Source of the DNA: Azadirachta indica
Lineage: Eukaryota > Streptophyta > Magnoliopsida > Sapindales > Meliaceae
Length of the DNA: 64,000 nucleotides
Direction of reading: 5' to 3'
Assembly: GCA_022749755.1 (NCBI GenBank)
Contig: CM040450.1
Location: 8,050,913 to 8,114,912 of the forward strand
The position numbers were made by a program, and so were the translations under genes. Under the pieces are notes generated by a model. That model saw only the letters and a program-made list of their open reading frames with translations. It searched no databases and was not told the origin of the DNA. Below are positions 1 through 9,164 of the stretch, piece by piece (the first letter of the stretch is position 1; each line of letters starts with the position of its first letter).

Positions 1-464
1 ACTGTTAAAAGGAAACTTAATGTTCAAAAGAAAGCATTTTTAACTGAGAATGTTAGTTCGATTATTCAACAAAACACTCCACCAAAATATAAAGATCCTG
101 GTTGTCCCATCATTTATTGTGTAATTGGAAATTTTAGGATAAACCATGCTTTACTTGATCTTGGTGCAAGTGTTAATTTGTTGCCATATTCAGTATATGA
201 GCAATTAGGTTTAGGTGAGCTTAAACCTACTTTTACAACACTTCAACTTGCTGATCGTTCTATGAAAATACCACGAGGAATACTTGAGGATTTGTTAGTC
301 CAAGTAGATAAATTTTACTTTCTGTAGATTTTATTGTCTTAGACACACAATCTGTTTCTAACTCAAGCACCCAAATTCCTGTCATATTAGGACGTCCATT
401 TCTTACTACATCTAATGCAATAATCAATTGTAGAAATGGAGTTCTAAAATTATCCTTTGGAAAC
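1..464 (+). pseudogene. Athila gag-pol, protease region, frameshifted
   Basis: Encodes the retropepsin part of the polyprotein. The active-site motif [12 protein letters not shown] is seen around 153-188, the Athila variant of the usual D-S/T-G-A. The LGRPF motif of the flap-distal part lies near 390-405. A single C is missing near 323 compared with the minus-strand copy (58350-58380 region), and a stop follows at once; downstream the correct frame is regained. The frame continues into the RT segment. The 5' part is outside the window. Confidence 0.85.
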
Positions 465-1916
465 ATGACATTGGAAATGAATGTGTTTAATATTTGCAAG
501 CAACCTAGTGAAAATAATGACATGCATGAAGTTAGTTATATCGAGGAACTCGTTCATGACTACTTTAATGTTTCATCTTTTTCTGATCCATTGGATGCTT
601 GTTTAAATGGTTGCAATGATTTCAATTTTGATGAAAATTTTGAAGTATCTCATATTTATTCTCTTTTAAAATCTTCTCAGGTTTTGAAAGTTAATGGATG
701 GAGACTAAAATTTGAAGACTTACCTCAACGAGCTGATAAACCGATGCCATCGAGTGTTCAACCACCAAAACTTGAATTGAAACCATTACCATCTGACCTC
801 AAGTATGCTTTCTTAGGTGCTAATGAAACTTTTCCGGTGATAATTTCTTCTAAACTCAGTGCTCTTCAAGAATGTAAGTTGCTCGAAATTCTAAGATTGC
901 ATAAATATGCCTTAGGATGGACAATAGCTGACATAAAAGGAATTAGTCCTTTGATTTGCACACATAAGATATATTTGGAAGATAATGCCAAATCATCTAG
1001 ACAAATGCAACGTAGGCTGAATCCTAATATGAAAGAGGTATGGGTAAGTCCTACACAAGTTGTACCTAAGAAATCTGGAGTTACTGTAGTCAAAAATGAA
1101 TTAATTCCAACTAGAACAATTACTAGCTGGAGAATGTGCATTGACTATAGGAAACTCAATTCAATGACTAGGAAAGACCATTTCCCGTTACCATTCATGG
1201 ATCAAATGTTAGAAAGGGTAGCTGGACATGCATTTTATTGTTTCCTAGATGGGTATTCTGGGTATAACCAAATTGAAATTGCACCTGAAGACCAAGAAAA
1301 GACCACTTTCACTTGTCCATTTGGAACTTTTGCATATAGAAGGATGCCATTTGGATTGTGTAATGCACCAGCTACATTTCAAAGATGCATGCTTAGTATT
1401 TTTAGTGATATGGTTGAACGATTTCTTGAAATTTTCATGGATGATTTTTCTGTGTTTGGTGATTCATTTGATGATTGTTTATCTAACTTGGAAAAAGTTT
1501 TGATTAGGTGTGAAGAAAAGAATCTTCTGCTTAATTGGAAAAAATGTCATTTCATGGTCACAAATGATATTGTACTTGGTCACATTGTCTCATCAAAAGG
1601 GATTGAAGTAGATAAATCTAAAATTGAATTAATTGCCAATTTACCTGTTCCTAAGTCTGTTAAAGATGTTAGATCATTTTTAGGACATGCTGGTTTTTAT
1701 AGAAGATTTATCAAAGACTTTAGTGTCATATCAAGACCATTGTGCAATCTCTTATTAAAAGATGCTCTCTTTGAGTGGACTGAGTCATGTCAAGAAGCTT
1801 TTGTCAAACTTAAAACCATGCTAACATCTGGTCCTATCATGCAGCCTCCAAATTGGACTTTACCTTTTGAAATCATGTGCGATGCTAGCGATTATGCTGT
1901 TGGAGCTGTTTTATGA
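465..1916 (+). CDS. Athila reverse transcriptase with start of RNase H (open 483-codon segment)
   Basis: RT domain of an Athila polyprotein; the first Met is only the first in an open segment, not a real start. The PKKSG and [10 protein letters not shown] motifs, the [11 protein letters not shown] motif and the catalytic FMDDF box (residues 324-328) are visible, with both Asp intact. Against the minus-strand copy it lacks 21 residues after RRLNPN.KEV (63 bp at about 1040) and three residues before ELIPTRT, both in frame. RNase H starts at [12 protein letters not shown] and is cut by TGA (GGA to TGA) at 1914-1916. It could not make a working enzyme because the deletion removes the conserved IIYPISDS segment. 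Confidence 0.9.
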   Translation: MTLEMNVFNICKQPSENNDMHEVSYIEELVHDYFNVSSFSDPLDACLNGCNDFNFDENFEVSHIYSLLKSSQVLKVNGWRLKFEDLPQRADKPMPSSVQPPKLELKPLPSDLKYAFLGANETFPVIISSKLSALQECKLLEILRLHKYALGWTIADIKGISPLICTHKIYLEDNAKSSRQMQRRLNPNMKEVWVSPTQVVPKKSGVTVVKNELIPTRTITSWRMCIDYRKLNSMTRKDHFPLPFMDQMLERVAGHAFYCFLDGYSGYNQIEIAPEDQEKTTFTCPFGTFAYRRMPFGLCNAPATFQRCMLSIFSDMVERFLEIFMDDFSVFGDSFDDCLSNLEKVLIRCEEKNLLLNWKKCHFMVTNDIVLGHIVSSKGIEVDKSKIELIANLPVPKSVKDVRSFLGHAGFYRRFIKDFSVISRPLCNLLLKDALFEWTESCQEAFVKLKTMLTSGPIMQPPNWTLPFEIMCDASDYAVGAVL

Positions 1917-2413
1917 CAACGAAAGGACAAGAAACCGTATGTGATTTACAATGCTAGTAAAACCTTAAATAGTGCTCAAATGAATTATTCTACCACTGAA
2001 AAGGAATTACTTGTAGTAGTATTTGCATTGGATAAATTTTGATCTTATCTTGTTGGCTCACCCATTGTGATTTATAGTGATCATGCAGCATTAAAATATC
2101 TTCTTTCAAAAAAGGATGCTAAATCTAGATTGATTAGGTGGATTCTACTACTTCAAGAATTTGATCTCACAATTCAAGACAAAGAGGGAGTACAAAATGT
2201 GATTGCCGATCACTTGTCAAGACTCATGTTTGAAGAATCGACTAAGACAACGCCGATTAATGATAATTTCTCTGATGAGCAACTTTTCAATGTTTCTATT
2301 TTACCTTGGTTTGCTGATATTGTCAATTTTCTTGTTATAGGTCAAATGCCAAATCATTGGAATGCTCAAGATAAAAAGAAATTTTTAAAGGAGTTACTTT
2401 CCCGGTCAAGTGG
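1917..2413 (+). pseudogene. Athila RNase H domain, two stops
   Basis: Continues the same frame as the RT. The [23 protein letters not shown] and IADHLSRL motifs of Ty3/gypsy RNase H are visible. A second stop, TGA at about 2040 (CGA to TGA against the other copy), breaks it again; from 2067 the frame is open to the end of the element near 2413. The integrase domain expected next is absent. Confidence 0.85.
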
Positions 2414-2517
2414 CGGATAACAGTACTCCGTGACTCTTCAAGTCGGTTCTTTCAGTTGCCCAAAATTACTGATACTCTTTTTTTCTCTCACTTCTTTTTC
2501 TATTCTTTTCTTTCATT
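2414..2517. other. Spacer between truncated Athila and unknown gene
   Basis: Pyrimidine-rich, non-coding. The same sequence is present at 56100-56222 in reverse orientation, so it belongs to the duplicated block. No LTR, PPT or target duplication is seen at the Athila boundary. Confidence 0.6.
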
Positions 2518-3065
2518 ATAGATGTCATTCTTTCTAGATTGCAAACATATTTTCCTTCTTTTCCTAAAGATGTTCTACGAAAAATGTATCAAGCTAGGTA
2601 TGCAAGATTAAGAATGCTTGTGCAAAAAGGTATTCCTGAAGATGTGCGATGGATAATTGAAGCAAAGGTACGTTTAACAGGTGAGTTTTCTGATTCATTT
2701 GTTTCACGCATGCCTGGTTTAGGTAAGAGCTCTTTTGCAAAGAAACGAAAGCGAAAAGGTTACAAGTGTGTCACAATTGTGCACGTTCAACCTGTAACAA
2801 GCGATGTCGTTCTCTAGGCATGGTGTCTACTAATAGAGAAGAAAAAATTAAATTCATCAAGGATGGACTGAGTAAGGAGTCTTTAGATAACATCTTATTG
2901 ACTCTTGAGACGCATCCTAGTGGATATGTGCAACGTGAAATTCTCAATTTGTATACATTATTTCAAAAAGAACGTGATCGTTATAGTCTTGGGAATCTGA
3001 CTTTAAAAGACCCTGTTTGCCAATTTGTAAGAAAATTGGATGGGAAGCCAATCCTCGACCCATAG
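2518..3065 (+). pseudogene. Unrecognised plant gene fragment, left copy
   Basis: I do not recognise this family. Two overlapping open segments in different frames (2539-2817 and 2766-3065) read as one protein broken by a frameshift near 2766. The first part has a charged helical stretch (FPSFPKDVLRKMYQAR...IPEDVRWIIEAKVRL). A basic KKRKRKGYKC run leads into a possible zinc motif, C-H-N-C...C-N-K-R-C. The second part is acidic/helical (REEKIKFIKDGLSKESLDNI). The start codon ATG of the minus-strand copy (56099) is ATA here (2518-2520). Residues from about 2717 to 3067 have no counterpart in the other copy. It ends at a TAG after KPILDP. Host origin is inferred because nothing resembles a retroelement domain. 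Confidence 0.5.
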
Positions 3066-3364
3066 AGGGCGTTTAAGTCATTACTGGATGTAAAACCAGA
3101 GGAAGATGTGAGCCACAATCACAACTATCTATAAATATTTACTTTTAGCTGTCATTGTTGAAATTTTTATGTTTTAGATTCCTATATTAGCTGTTATCTT
3201 TGACATTTTTACATTTTTAAATTTTAACTTTTATGACAACAGCTGGCTTACCTCTATTGGTTTCATTAATGCATTCTCTTTAAGTTGTATAAATGCAGGA
3301 CCTCACTTCTTTATTTTCATAAGAAATTTGAATCACTGACAAGGGTAAAAGACTGCAAAAAAAA
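3066..3364. other. Upstream region of LOG-like fragment
   Basis: AT-rich non-coding stretch that is nearly identical to 55600-55860 on the minus strand. It contains the candidate TATA box listed separately. No other feature seen. Confidence 0.6.
3288..3294 (+). promoter_or_regulatory. Candidate TATA box of LOG-like gene, left copy
   Basis: TATAAAT lies 71 bp upstream of the ATG at 3365 and is conserved at 55673-55679 (-) upstream of the other copy. Position and conservation fit a core promoter, but no transcript evidence exists. Confidence 0.4.
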
Positions 3365-3529
3365 ATGAAAGGAGCTTCTGCTCATCAAATTAAAACTATT
3401 TTTATTTTTTGTGGGTCAAGTTCTGGGAAAGGTGAAGAGTTTGTAAAAGCAGCAGACAACCTGGGTCGAGTTTTAGCTAAGCGAAAATTTAACCTAGTGT
3501 ATGGAGGAGATAGCCTTGGGTTAATGGGG
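3365..3529 (+). pseudogene. LOG-like: LOG-like cytokinin riboside 5'-monophosphate phosphoribohydrolase, N-terminal fragment
   Basis: Encodes the first 55 residues of a LOG-family lysine-decarboxylase-like protein, which in plants releases active cytokinin bases from their ribotides in the cytosol and nucleus. The Rossmann-type start is clear: FCGSSSGKGEEF, then LGRVLAKRKFNLVYGGDSLGLMG. The usual motif is YGGGSxGLMG; here the third Gly is Asp. The coding sequence stops dead at 3529, where a tandem-repeat array begins. The copy at 54948-55598 (-) shows the missing part without interruption. This fragment can encode no enzyme. Confidence 0.82.
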
Positions 3530-4908
3530 TAGCCTTTAAGTTACGAGAAATTGACTTGAAAAATGACTTTGTATCGAGACGGACCACATGTTATCACTAC
3601 TACCATCGAGTGAATATTCAAAAGATATTTTTTATTTCGAAAATAGAGAAGTAGAAAATAAGCGATTTTCGGGGCTGGAATTGTCAAACGGGAAACTAAC
3701 TTGAAAATGATTTTGTATTAAGACGGACCACATGTATTGTCTCTCACTGTCATGTAAGGATCATCATTGTACATCTCATTTCGAAAATGAAGAAGTTGGA
3801 AATGCACGATTTTCGGGGCCAGAATTGTCAAAGAGGAAACGAACTTGAAAAACGAATCTGTACCGAGACGAACCACAAGTATTGCTACTCACCATCATGA
3901 GAGGATCATCACGGTGTATTTTATTTAGAAAACGAAGAAGTTGAAAATATACGATTTTCGAGGCCGAAATTGTAAAACGGGAAATGGACTCAAAAAATGA
4001 CTTCGTATCGAGACGGACCACATGTATTGCGACTCACCATCGCGTGAGGATTCTCACGGTGCAATAGTTGGAAAATATAGAACTTGAAAAAGCACGATTT
4101 TCGGGGTTGGAATTGCCAAATGGAAAATTGACTTGAAAAATGACTTTGTATCGAAACGGACCACATGTATCACTACTTACCATCGAGTGAATATTGAAAA
4201 AGTGTTTTTTATTTCGAAAATAGAGAAGTAGAAAATAAGCGATTTTCGGGGCTGGAATTGTCAAACGAGAAACTAACTCGAAAACGATTTAGTATTGATA
4301 CGGACTACACGTATTACCTCTCACTATTATGTGAGGATCATCACTGTATATCTCATTTCAAAAATGGAGAAGTTGGAAATACACAATTTTCGGGGCCAGA
4401 ATTGTCAAACAGGAAATGAACTCGAAAAACGAATCTATACCAAGACAAACCACAAGTATTGCTACTCACCATCATGTGAGGATCATCACGGTGTATTTTA
4501 TTTAGAAATGAAGAAGTTGAAAATATATGATTTTCGAGGCCAAAATTGTAAAACAGGAAACGGACTCGAAAAACGACTTCGTATCGAGATGAACTACATG
4601 TATTGCTACTCACCATCATGTGAAGATTCTCATAGTATATTTTATTTCAAAAATGGAGAAGTTGAAAGTTCACGATTTTCGGGGCCGAAATTGTCCAACG
4701 TGAAGCAGACTCGAGAAATGACTTCATATTGAGATAGGCTATGCATATTGCTATTCATCATCACGTGAATATCAACATGGTGTATTTTATTTAGAAAATG
4801 TAGAAGTTAAAAATATACAATTTTCGGGGCAGGAATTGTCAAACAGGAAGCAGACTCGAAAAATGACTTCGTATTGTCACGGACCACACGTATTGCTGCT
4901 CATCATCA
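3530..4908 (+). repeat. Tandem array of ~144-bp units with 577-bp higher-order period
   Basis: A core GATTTTCGGGGCC-like motif recurs at about 3664, 3808, 3953, 4095, 4241, 4385, 4529, 4673 and 4819, a spacing of 142-146 bp, giving about nine and a half units. Units four apart are clearly more alike than neighbours (3664 with 4241, 3808 with 4385, 3953 with 4529, 4095 with 4673), so the array is two copies of a four-unit, 577-bp higher-order repeat (3550-4126 and 4127-4703) plus a partial third. The array begins inside the broken LOG-like gene and ends at an R3 LTR. Open frames within it (4295-4732 and others) are by-products. Confidence 0.9.
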
Positions 4909-5496
4909 TGACATGGGAGTGTCCAAACATTTAAAGCAAAACTTAAGTGCCAATAAGTTCAAGAAGATTATCCTAATTTACTAAGTTGTGAAAACACTGT
5001 CAGAGGGGCAATTTCAAAATTTAAACTATATTCACTAAAGTAATATTTCAGAAAGAGGTTGGTGCCACAGGAAAGTTGAAAAAGTAAACTTTTTATAGAA
5101 TTTTATGGTTTTGGCATTCGAAGTTCTCTAGAGAAATTTATGATAACTTCTTCACAATATGTTCATTTTCAAGGCAAATCTGGATAAACGAATTTTAGAG
5201 ATTTTTTAGCATAAATTCAATGTGTTTTGTTTAATTTTTAGATGATAGAAGGATTTGGTGAGTTGTAATTTAAAGTCTTAGCTATTTTAGTTTATTTTCA
5301 AAGAGTTTTAAATATTTGCATAAGTTTGTCAAAATTAGGTAATGGTTATTGACCTAACCATTGAAATTTTTAGTAATTGTTGGTCTAATCTTTGACATTT
5401 TTTTCCATGTAAGAGCCTATTTAAAGGCTTTAAGTATGTAGTATTGAGATCAAGTTTTTTTAAGTTGAGTTTAATAAAAGTTCTTGTGTTTTATAC
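4909..5496 (+). repeat. R3-family LTR, 5' three quarters
   Basis: Starts TGACATGGGAGTGTCC, matching the 5' end of the R3 LTRs at 28100, 29079 and 49344-50119 (-). TATA-like CTATTTAAAGGC lies near 5409. The LTR stops at ATAC (5493-5496), where an R1 LTR begins; the last ~200 bp are missing. Confidence 0.85.
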
Positions 5497-6216
5497 AAAT
5501 GAAGTTGTTCAACTACTTAAACAAGAGGAGAACCTCAGACATAAGGTTGGAGACACTCAATTACAGCATCTATATGATTCGCTAAGTGTGCCAAGTGAAC
5601 TGATTACAAAAGCTAGAGTTAAGACATTGGAAAGTGCCTTAAATGAACTAATTACAAAGATGTGTGATTCAAATACAATTGAAGATATAAGTCTTGAAGA
5701 ATTAGGCTCAGTGAACATCATTCAAGTGATCAGAGTCCAAGAAGACTAATATGAAAATGTTCAAAAATTATAGCCTATTTATATGATTAAAAGAATCTTA
5801 AAATGATGTAATCACTTACATCATATACATTCGACGGCATTACTTACGTCATATATATATATATATATATGATGTCATTGCTTATATTTTCATGTTTGAA
5901 ATTTGTAGGTTTTAAAAGTCATAAAGTTCGAATTTATTTTGTCAAATTGTTAGGTAGGATTAATAGCCTAACTTTTGACATTTTTCCTTTGTATGTGCCT
6001 ATAAAAAGGCTTTCATTTTTTGAAATGAAACAAGCAATTTGAGTATTAAGTTATTTCTTACAAGTTCTTGTTCTTGAACTCTTCAAATTTAATTTCTTGT
6101 GGTGTTCAAAACAACCAAACTTATCATTTAGATTTTTAAGTGTTTTCTTAAGGGTCATGGTGTGGCATTTGAGTAAATTATAATCTTAATTCTTATCTAG
6201 ATAAGTATCGGGTCAA
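5493..6216 (+). repeat. R1-family LTR, truncated at both ends (R1a)
   Basis: Matches the R1 LTRs from just after their TGATAC start to the GGTATCGGGTCAA segment; the 3' end CGTATCA is lost. The LTR-encoded frame with ITKARVKTLESALN runs to the normal VQED stop at 5747-5749. The TATA box CTATAAAAAGGC is near 6000. A long AT tract (5850-5870) sits among the CGTCA-type motifs. The junction with the R3 LTR shares ATAC. Confidence 0.85.
5850..5870. repeat. (AT)n microsatellite in R1 U3
   Basis: Pure AT dinucleotide run of about ten repeats; other R1 LTRs have only three to five repeats here, so it has expanded in this copy. Confidence 0.9.
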
Positions 6217-6519
6217 TTGAATTCAAATAGGATGAATAAAATATAGAGTACAAAATTAAATTAATTTAACCACAGGAATTCTTATTTGATAAGGATTACT
6301 ATTGTTTAAGAAAAAGGAATCCTCATATCAGAAAATGGAGGTGTATGGGAAAATTAATGTGTTGTCTTTGCATTCAAACTAAACACATAAGATGGAACTG
6401 AATCTATTCAAAACACAAAGAAGATGAAAAGAATTCAATGAAGCTATGCAAAGACAACACAAGAATCGAACAAAATATAATAAGTTAACATGAAAATGTT
6501 CATCAAGATTGTTAACGAA
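6217..6519. repeat. Mosaic of R4 leader and R3 LTR pieces
   Basis: 6217-6335 matches the reverse complement of the R4 leader (about 32040-32150). 6336-6360 resembles the 3' end of an R3 LTR in reverse. 6380-6475 matches the reverse complement of R4 leader 31680-31780. 6489-6519 matches the R4 gag start (32562-32594) in direct orientation, ending exactly at the R1 LTR. No gene is seen. Confidence 0.65.
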
Positions 6520-7324
6520 CGATACAAACGAAATTGTGTAACCACGTAAACAAGAGGAGAACCTCAGACATAAGGTTGGAGACACTCAATTATAGCATTT
6601 ATATGATTCGCTAAGCGTGTCGAGTGGACCGATTACAAGAGCTAGAGCCAAGACATTGGAAAGTGTTTTAAATGAACTAATTATGAAGATGTATGATTCA
6701 AATACAATTCAAGATACACATCTTGAAGAATTAGGCTCAGTGAACATCATTCAAGCGATCGGAGTCTAAGAAGACTAAGATGAAAATGTTCGAAAATTAT
6801 AAACCATTTATATAATTTTAAGAATTTAAAATGATGTAATCACTTATATCATACACATTCAACGTCATTGCTTACGTCATATATATATAACGTCATTGCT
6901 TACCTTTTCATGTTTGAAATTTGTAGGTTTTAAAAGTCATAAAGCTTGAATTTATTTTGTCAAATTGTTAAGTAAGATTGATAACCTAACTTTTGACATT
7001 TTCCTTTTGTATTTGCCTATAAAAAGGCTTTCATTTCTTGAAATGAGATAACCAATTTGAGTGTTAAGTTATTTCTTACAAGTTTTTGTTCTTGAACTCT
7101 TCAAGTTTAATTTCTTATGGTGTTCAAAATAACCAAACTTATCATCTAGATTTTAAGTGTTTTCTTAAGGGTCTTTGTATGGCGTTTGAGTAAATCATAG
7201 TCTTGGTTCTTATCTAGATAGGTATCGGGTCAAGACTCAATAAACTTACGTCTTGAGAAAATCTTGGGGTTCTGTACTACATTTGGTGTTGAGTTTCGTC
7301 ACACTATTGGCGAGAATCGTATCA
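6520..7324 (+). repeat. R1-family LTR (R1b 5' LTR)
   Basis: Full length (805 bp). Starts CGATAC (from TGATAC) and ends CGTATCA, followed after TT by the primer-binding site. TATA box CTATAAAAAGGC near 7017. The LTR-encoded pol tail frame is broken by a stop near 6591. Confidence 0.9.
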
Positions 7325-7326
7325 TT

Positions 7327-7338
7327 TGGTATCAGAGC
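7327..7338 (+). other. Primer-binding site, R1b
   Basis: TGGTATCAGAGC two bases after the LTR matches the 3' end of plant initiator tRNA-Met, the usual (-)-strand primer of plant Ty3/gypsy elements. Confidence 0.9.
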
Positions 7339-7680
7339 TTTGGTTCTAAGGTAAGTTTAAATTATCCTTTACATCTTTGTTATTCCTTTACTTCTTCAAT
7401 TAGAACTTTGAAAAAAAAAAAGAAATACAAAAAAATATATATTGTGGCCAAATTCCTCCTTGATTGGTCCAAATTCCAATTTTGTATTTTATTTCCTTCA
7501 ATTTATTTTGAATTCATATTTTCATTTCTATTTCCTTAAAAAAAAAGAAAAACAAAAATAAAGCAAAAAAAAAGAGAAATAAAAAAAAAGAGAGAGAATT
7601 GTTGTTATCTATTATATTTATAATTTCTAGTAGTATTGGCCAAATATTCCTTATTTTTGATCTTATATTCATAATTTCTA
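7339..7680 (+). mobile_element. R1b leader, truncated
   Basis: Untranslated leader of R1: A-rich and AG-rich runs and the conserved TTGTGGCCAAATTCCTCCTTGA segment. It stops at 7680 and is joined head-on to minus-strand R1 integrase; the gag of this copy is missing. Confidence 0.85.
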
Positions 7681-9164
7681 CGCCAAAGTAACCCATTAAA
7701 CCTCCACTATGTGCTTCTCGAACAAGTAACTCACGCAAAAATGAATATCGAACACACAATTTATTTTCTCGAAATAGGAAACCATCATGCAAATAGAACT
7801 TCCCACATGCTCCCTTAGTGCAATTCTTAAACAAGTCATAAAAATTAGACTCTATTACATACAACTCCTTAATGTACTCAAATCTAAGCAATTTAGCATT
7901 AAGAGTTGAAAGTAAAGTGTACCTGCGTGATAGTGCATCAGCAACTACATTGTCTATGCCTTGTTTGTATTTGATCACATAAGGAAATGTCTCAATGAAC
8001 TCCAGCTATTTGGCATGATGTTTGCTTAATTTGTGTTGCGCCTTTAAATATTTCAAGGATTCATGATCCGTATGAATCACAAACTCTTTGGGCCAAAGGT
8101 AATGTTGCCAAGTTTCTAGAGTTCGAACCAATGCATACAATTCTTTATCGTAAGTGGGATAATTTAAAGTCGCGCCATTTAGTTTCTCACTAAAGTACGC
8201 AATCAGTCTTCCTTCTTACATTAGTACGCATCTGATCCTGTACCTGAAGCATCACACTCTATCTCAAATATTTTAGTAAAGTTAGGTAAAACAAGTAAAG
8301 GTGCATTAGTCAATTTTTCTTTGATAAATTTGAATGCCTTTTCTTGCTGTTTTTCCCACTTGAATGGAATATTCTTCTTGATGACTTCGGTTAAGGGTGC
8401 AGCTATGCTACTAAAATCTCGAACAAAGCGCCGATAAAAACTGGCCAATCCATGAAAGCTTCTTACTTGATTTGTCGAAGTAGGCATTGGCCATTCTCAA
8501 ATTGCCTTCACCTTCTCCTCATCGACCTCAATCCCTTTAGCACTTACAACAAAATTAAGAAACACAAGCTTATCCGTGCAAAATGTACATTTCTTAAAAT
8601 TAGCAAATAGCCTTTCTTTTCTTAAAACCGCTAAAATAAGTTTTAGATGTTCAACATGATCATTCAAGTTTTGGCTATAAATCAAGATATCATCAAAATA
8701 GACTACTACGAATTTGCCAATGAAAGCACGCAAAACATGGTTCATAAGTCTCATGAAAGTATTAGGTGCAGTAGTTAACCCAAAAGGCATAACTAACCAT
8801 TTATACAAACCATATTTTGTTTTAAATGCAGTTTTCCACTCATTCCCTTCTTTCATCCTAATTTGATGGTATTCACTCTTAAGATCAATTTTAGAAAACA
8901 TACAAGATCCATGCAATTCATCTAACATATCATCTAATCGAGAAATGGGATGTCGATACTTTACCGTAATATTGTTGACAGTTCGAATCAACACACATTC
9001 TCGATGTCCCATTTTTCTTAGGCACTAGTAGCACCGGAACCGTATGAGGACTCATGTTTTCTCTAACATACCCTTTCTCCATCAGCTCATTAACTCGTTG
9101 TTGAAGTTCTTTTGTCTCCTCGAGATTACTTCTATAAGCTGGTCGGTTTGGAATTGTTGCACCG
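7681..9164 (-). pseudogene. R1c pol, 3' part: RT, RNase H and integrase N-terminus
   Basis: Minus-strand continuation of the R1 element whose 5' LTR is at 17608-18414; the R2 insertion at 9165 separates it from the pre-RT part at 15156. RT (about 9160-8490) keeps [13 protein letters not shown] and the YFDDILIY box with both Asp; RNase H (about 8490-7920) shows ECDASGTG and VADALSRR. Integrase reaches only GLMGYFGV, just inside the HHCC zinc region, where it is cut at 7681. Frame breaks occur near 9012 and 8490, with further stops in RNase H. Confidence 0.9.
9160..9164. repeat. Target-site duplication of R2, left
   Basis: CACCG immediately before the R2 5' LTR; repeated at 15151-15155. The uninterrupted R1 sequence at about 39214 has this pentamer once. 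Confidence 0.95.

Larger units (their letters stand above)
1..2413 (+). mobile_element. Athila-type Ty3/gypsy retrotransposon remnant, left copy (ATH-L)
   Basis: Internal part of an Athila-like element cut by the window start. Protease end, reverse transcriptase and RNase H follow in the normal order. It ends abruptly after RNase H, with no integrase or LTR, and passes into non-element sequence at the same base as the minus-strand copy at 56222-58688. The truncation is therefore ancestral to both copies. It carries a 1-bp frameshift near 323, a 63-bp deletion in RT and two stops in RNase H, so it is dead. Confidence 0.92.

Noticed and set aside
866..1141. Minus-strand frames opposite RT (866-1141, 12695-13006, 12449-12664, 57611-57826)
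   Set aside because: Antisense shadows of RT coding sequence.
4295..4732. Open frames in both strands of the tandem array (4295-4732 +, 4353-4619 -, 3776-4021 -, 4034-4264 -)
   Set aside because: They follow the ~144-bp repeat period (144 is a multiple of 3) and have no domain; by-products of the repeat.
3530..4908. CRISPR-like regular repeats
   Set aside because: The unit is fully repeated without unique spacers, in a plant genome; it is a satellite-type tandem array.
7327..7338. tRNA-Met-like sequence (also at 9496, 17594, 22532, 33402)
   Set aside because: Only the 3' end of the tRNA complement next to an LTR; these are primer-binding sites, not tRNA genes.
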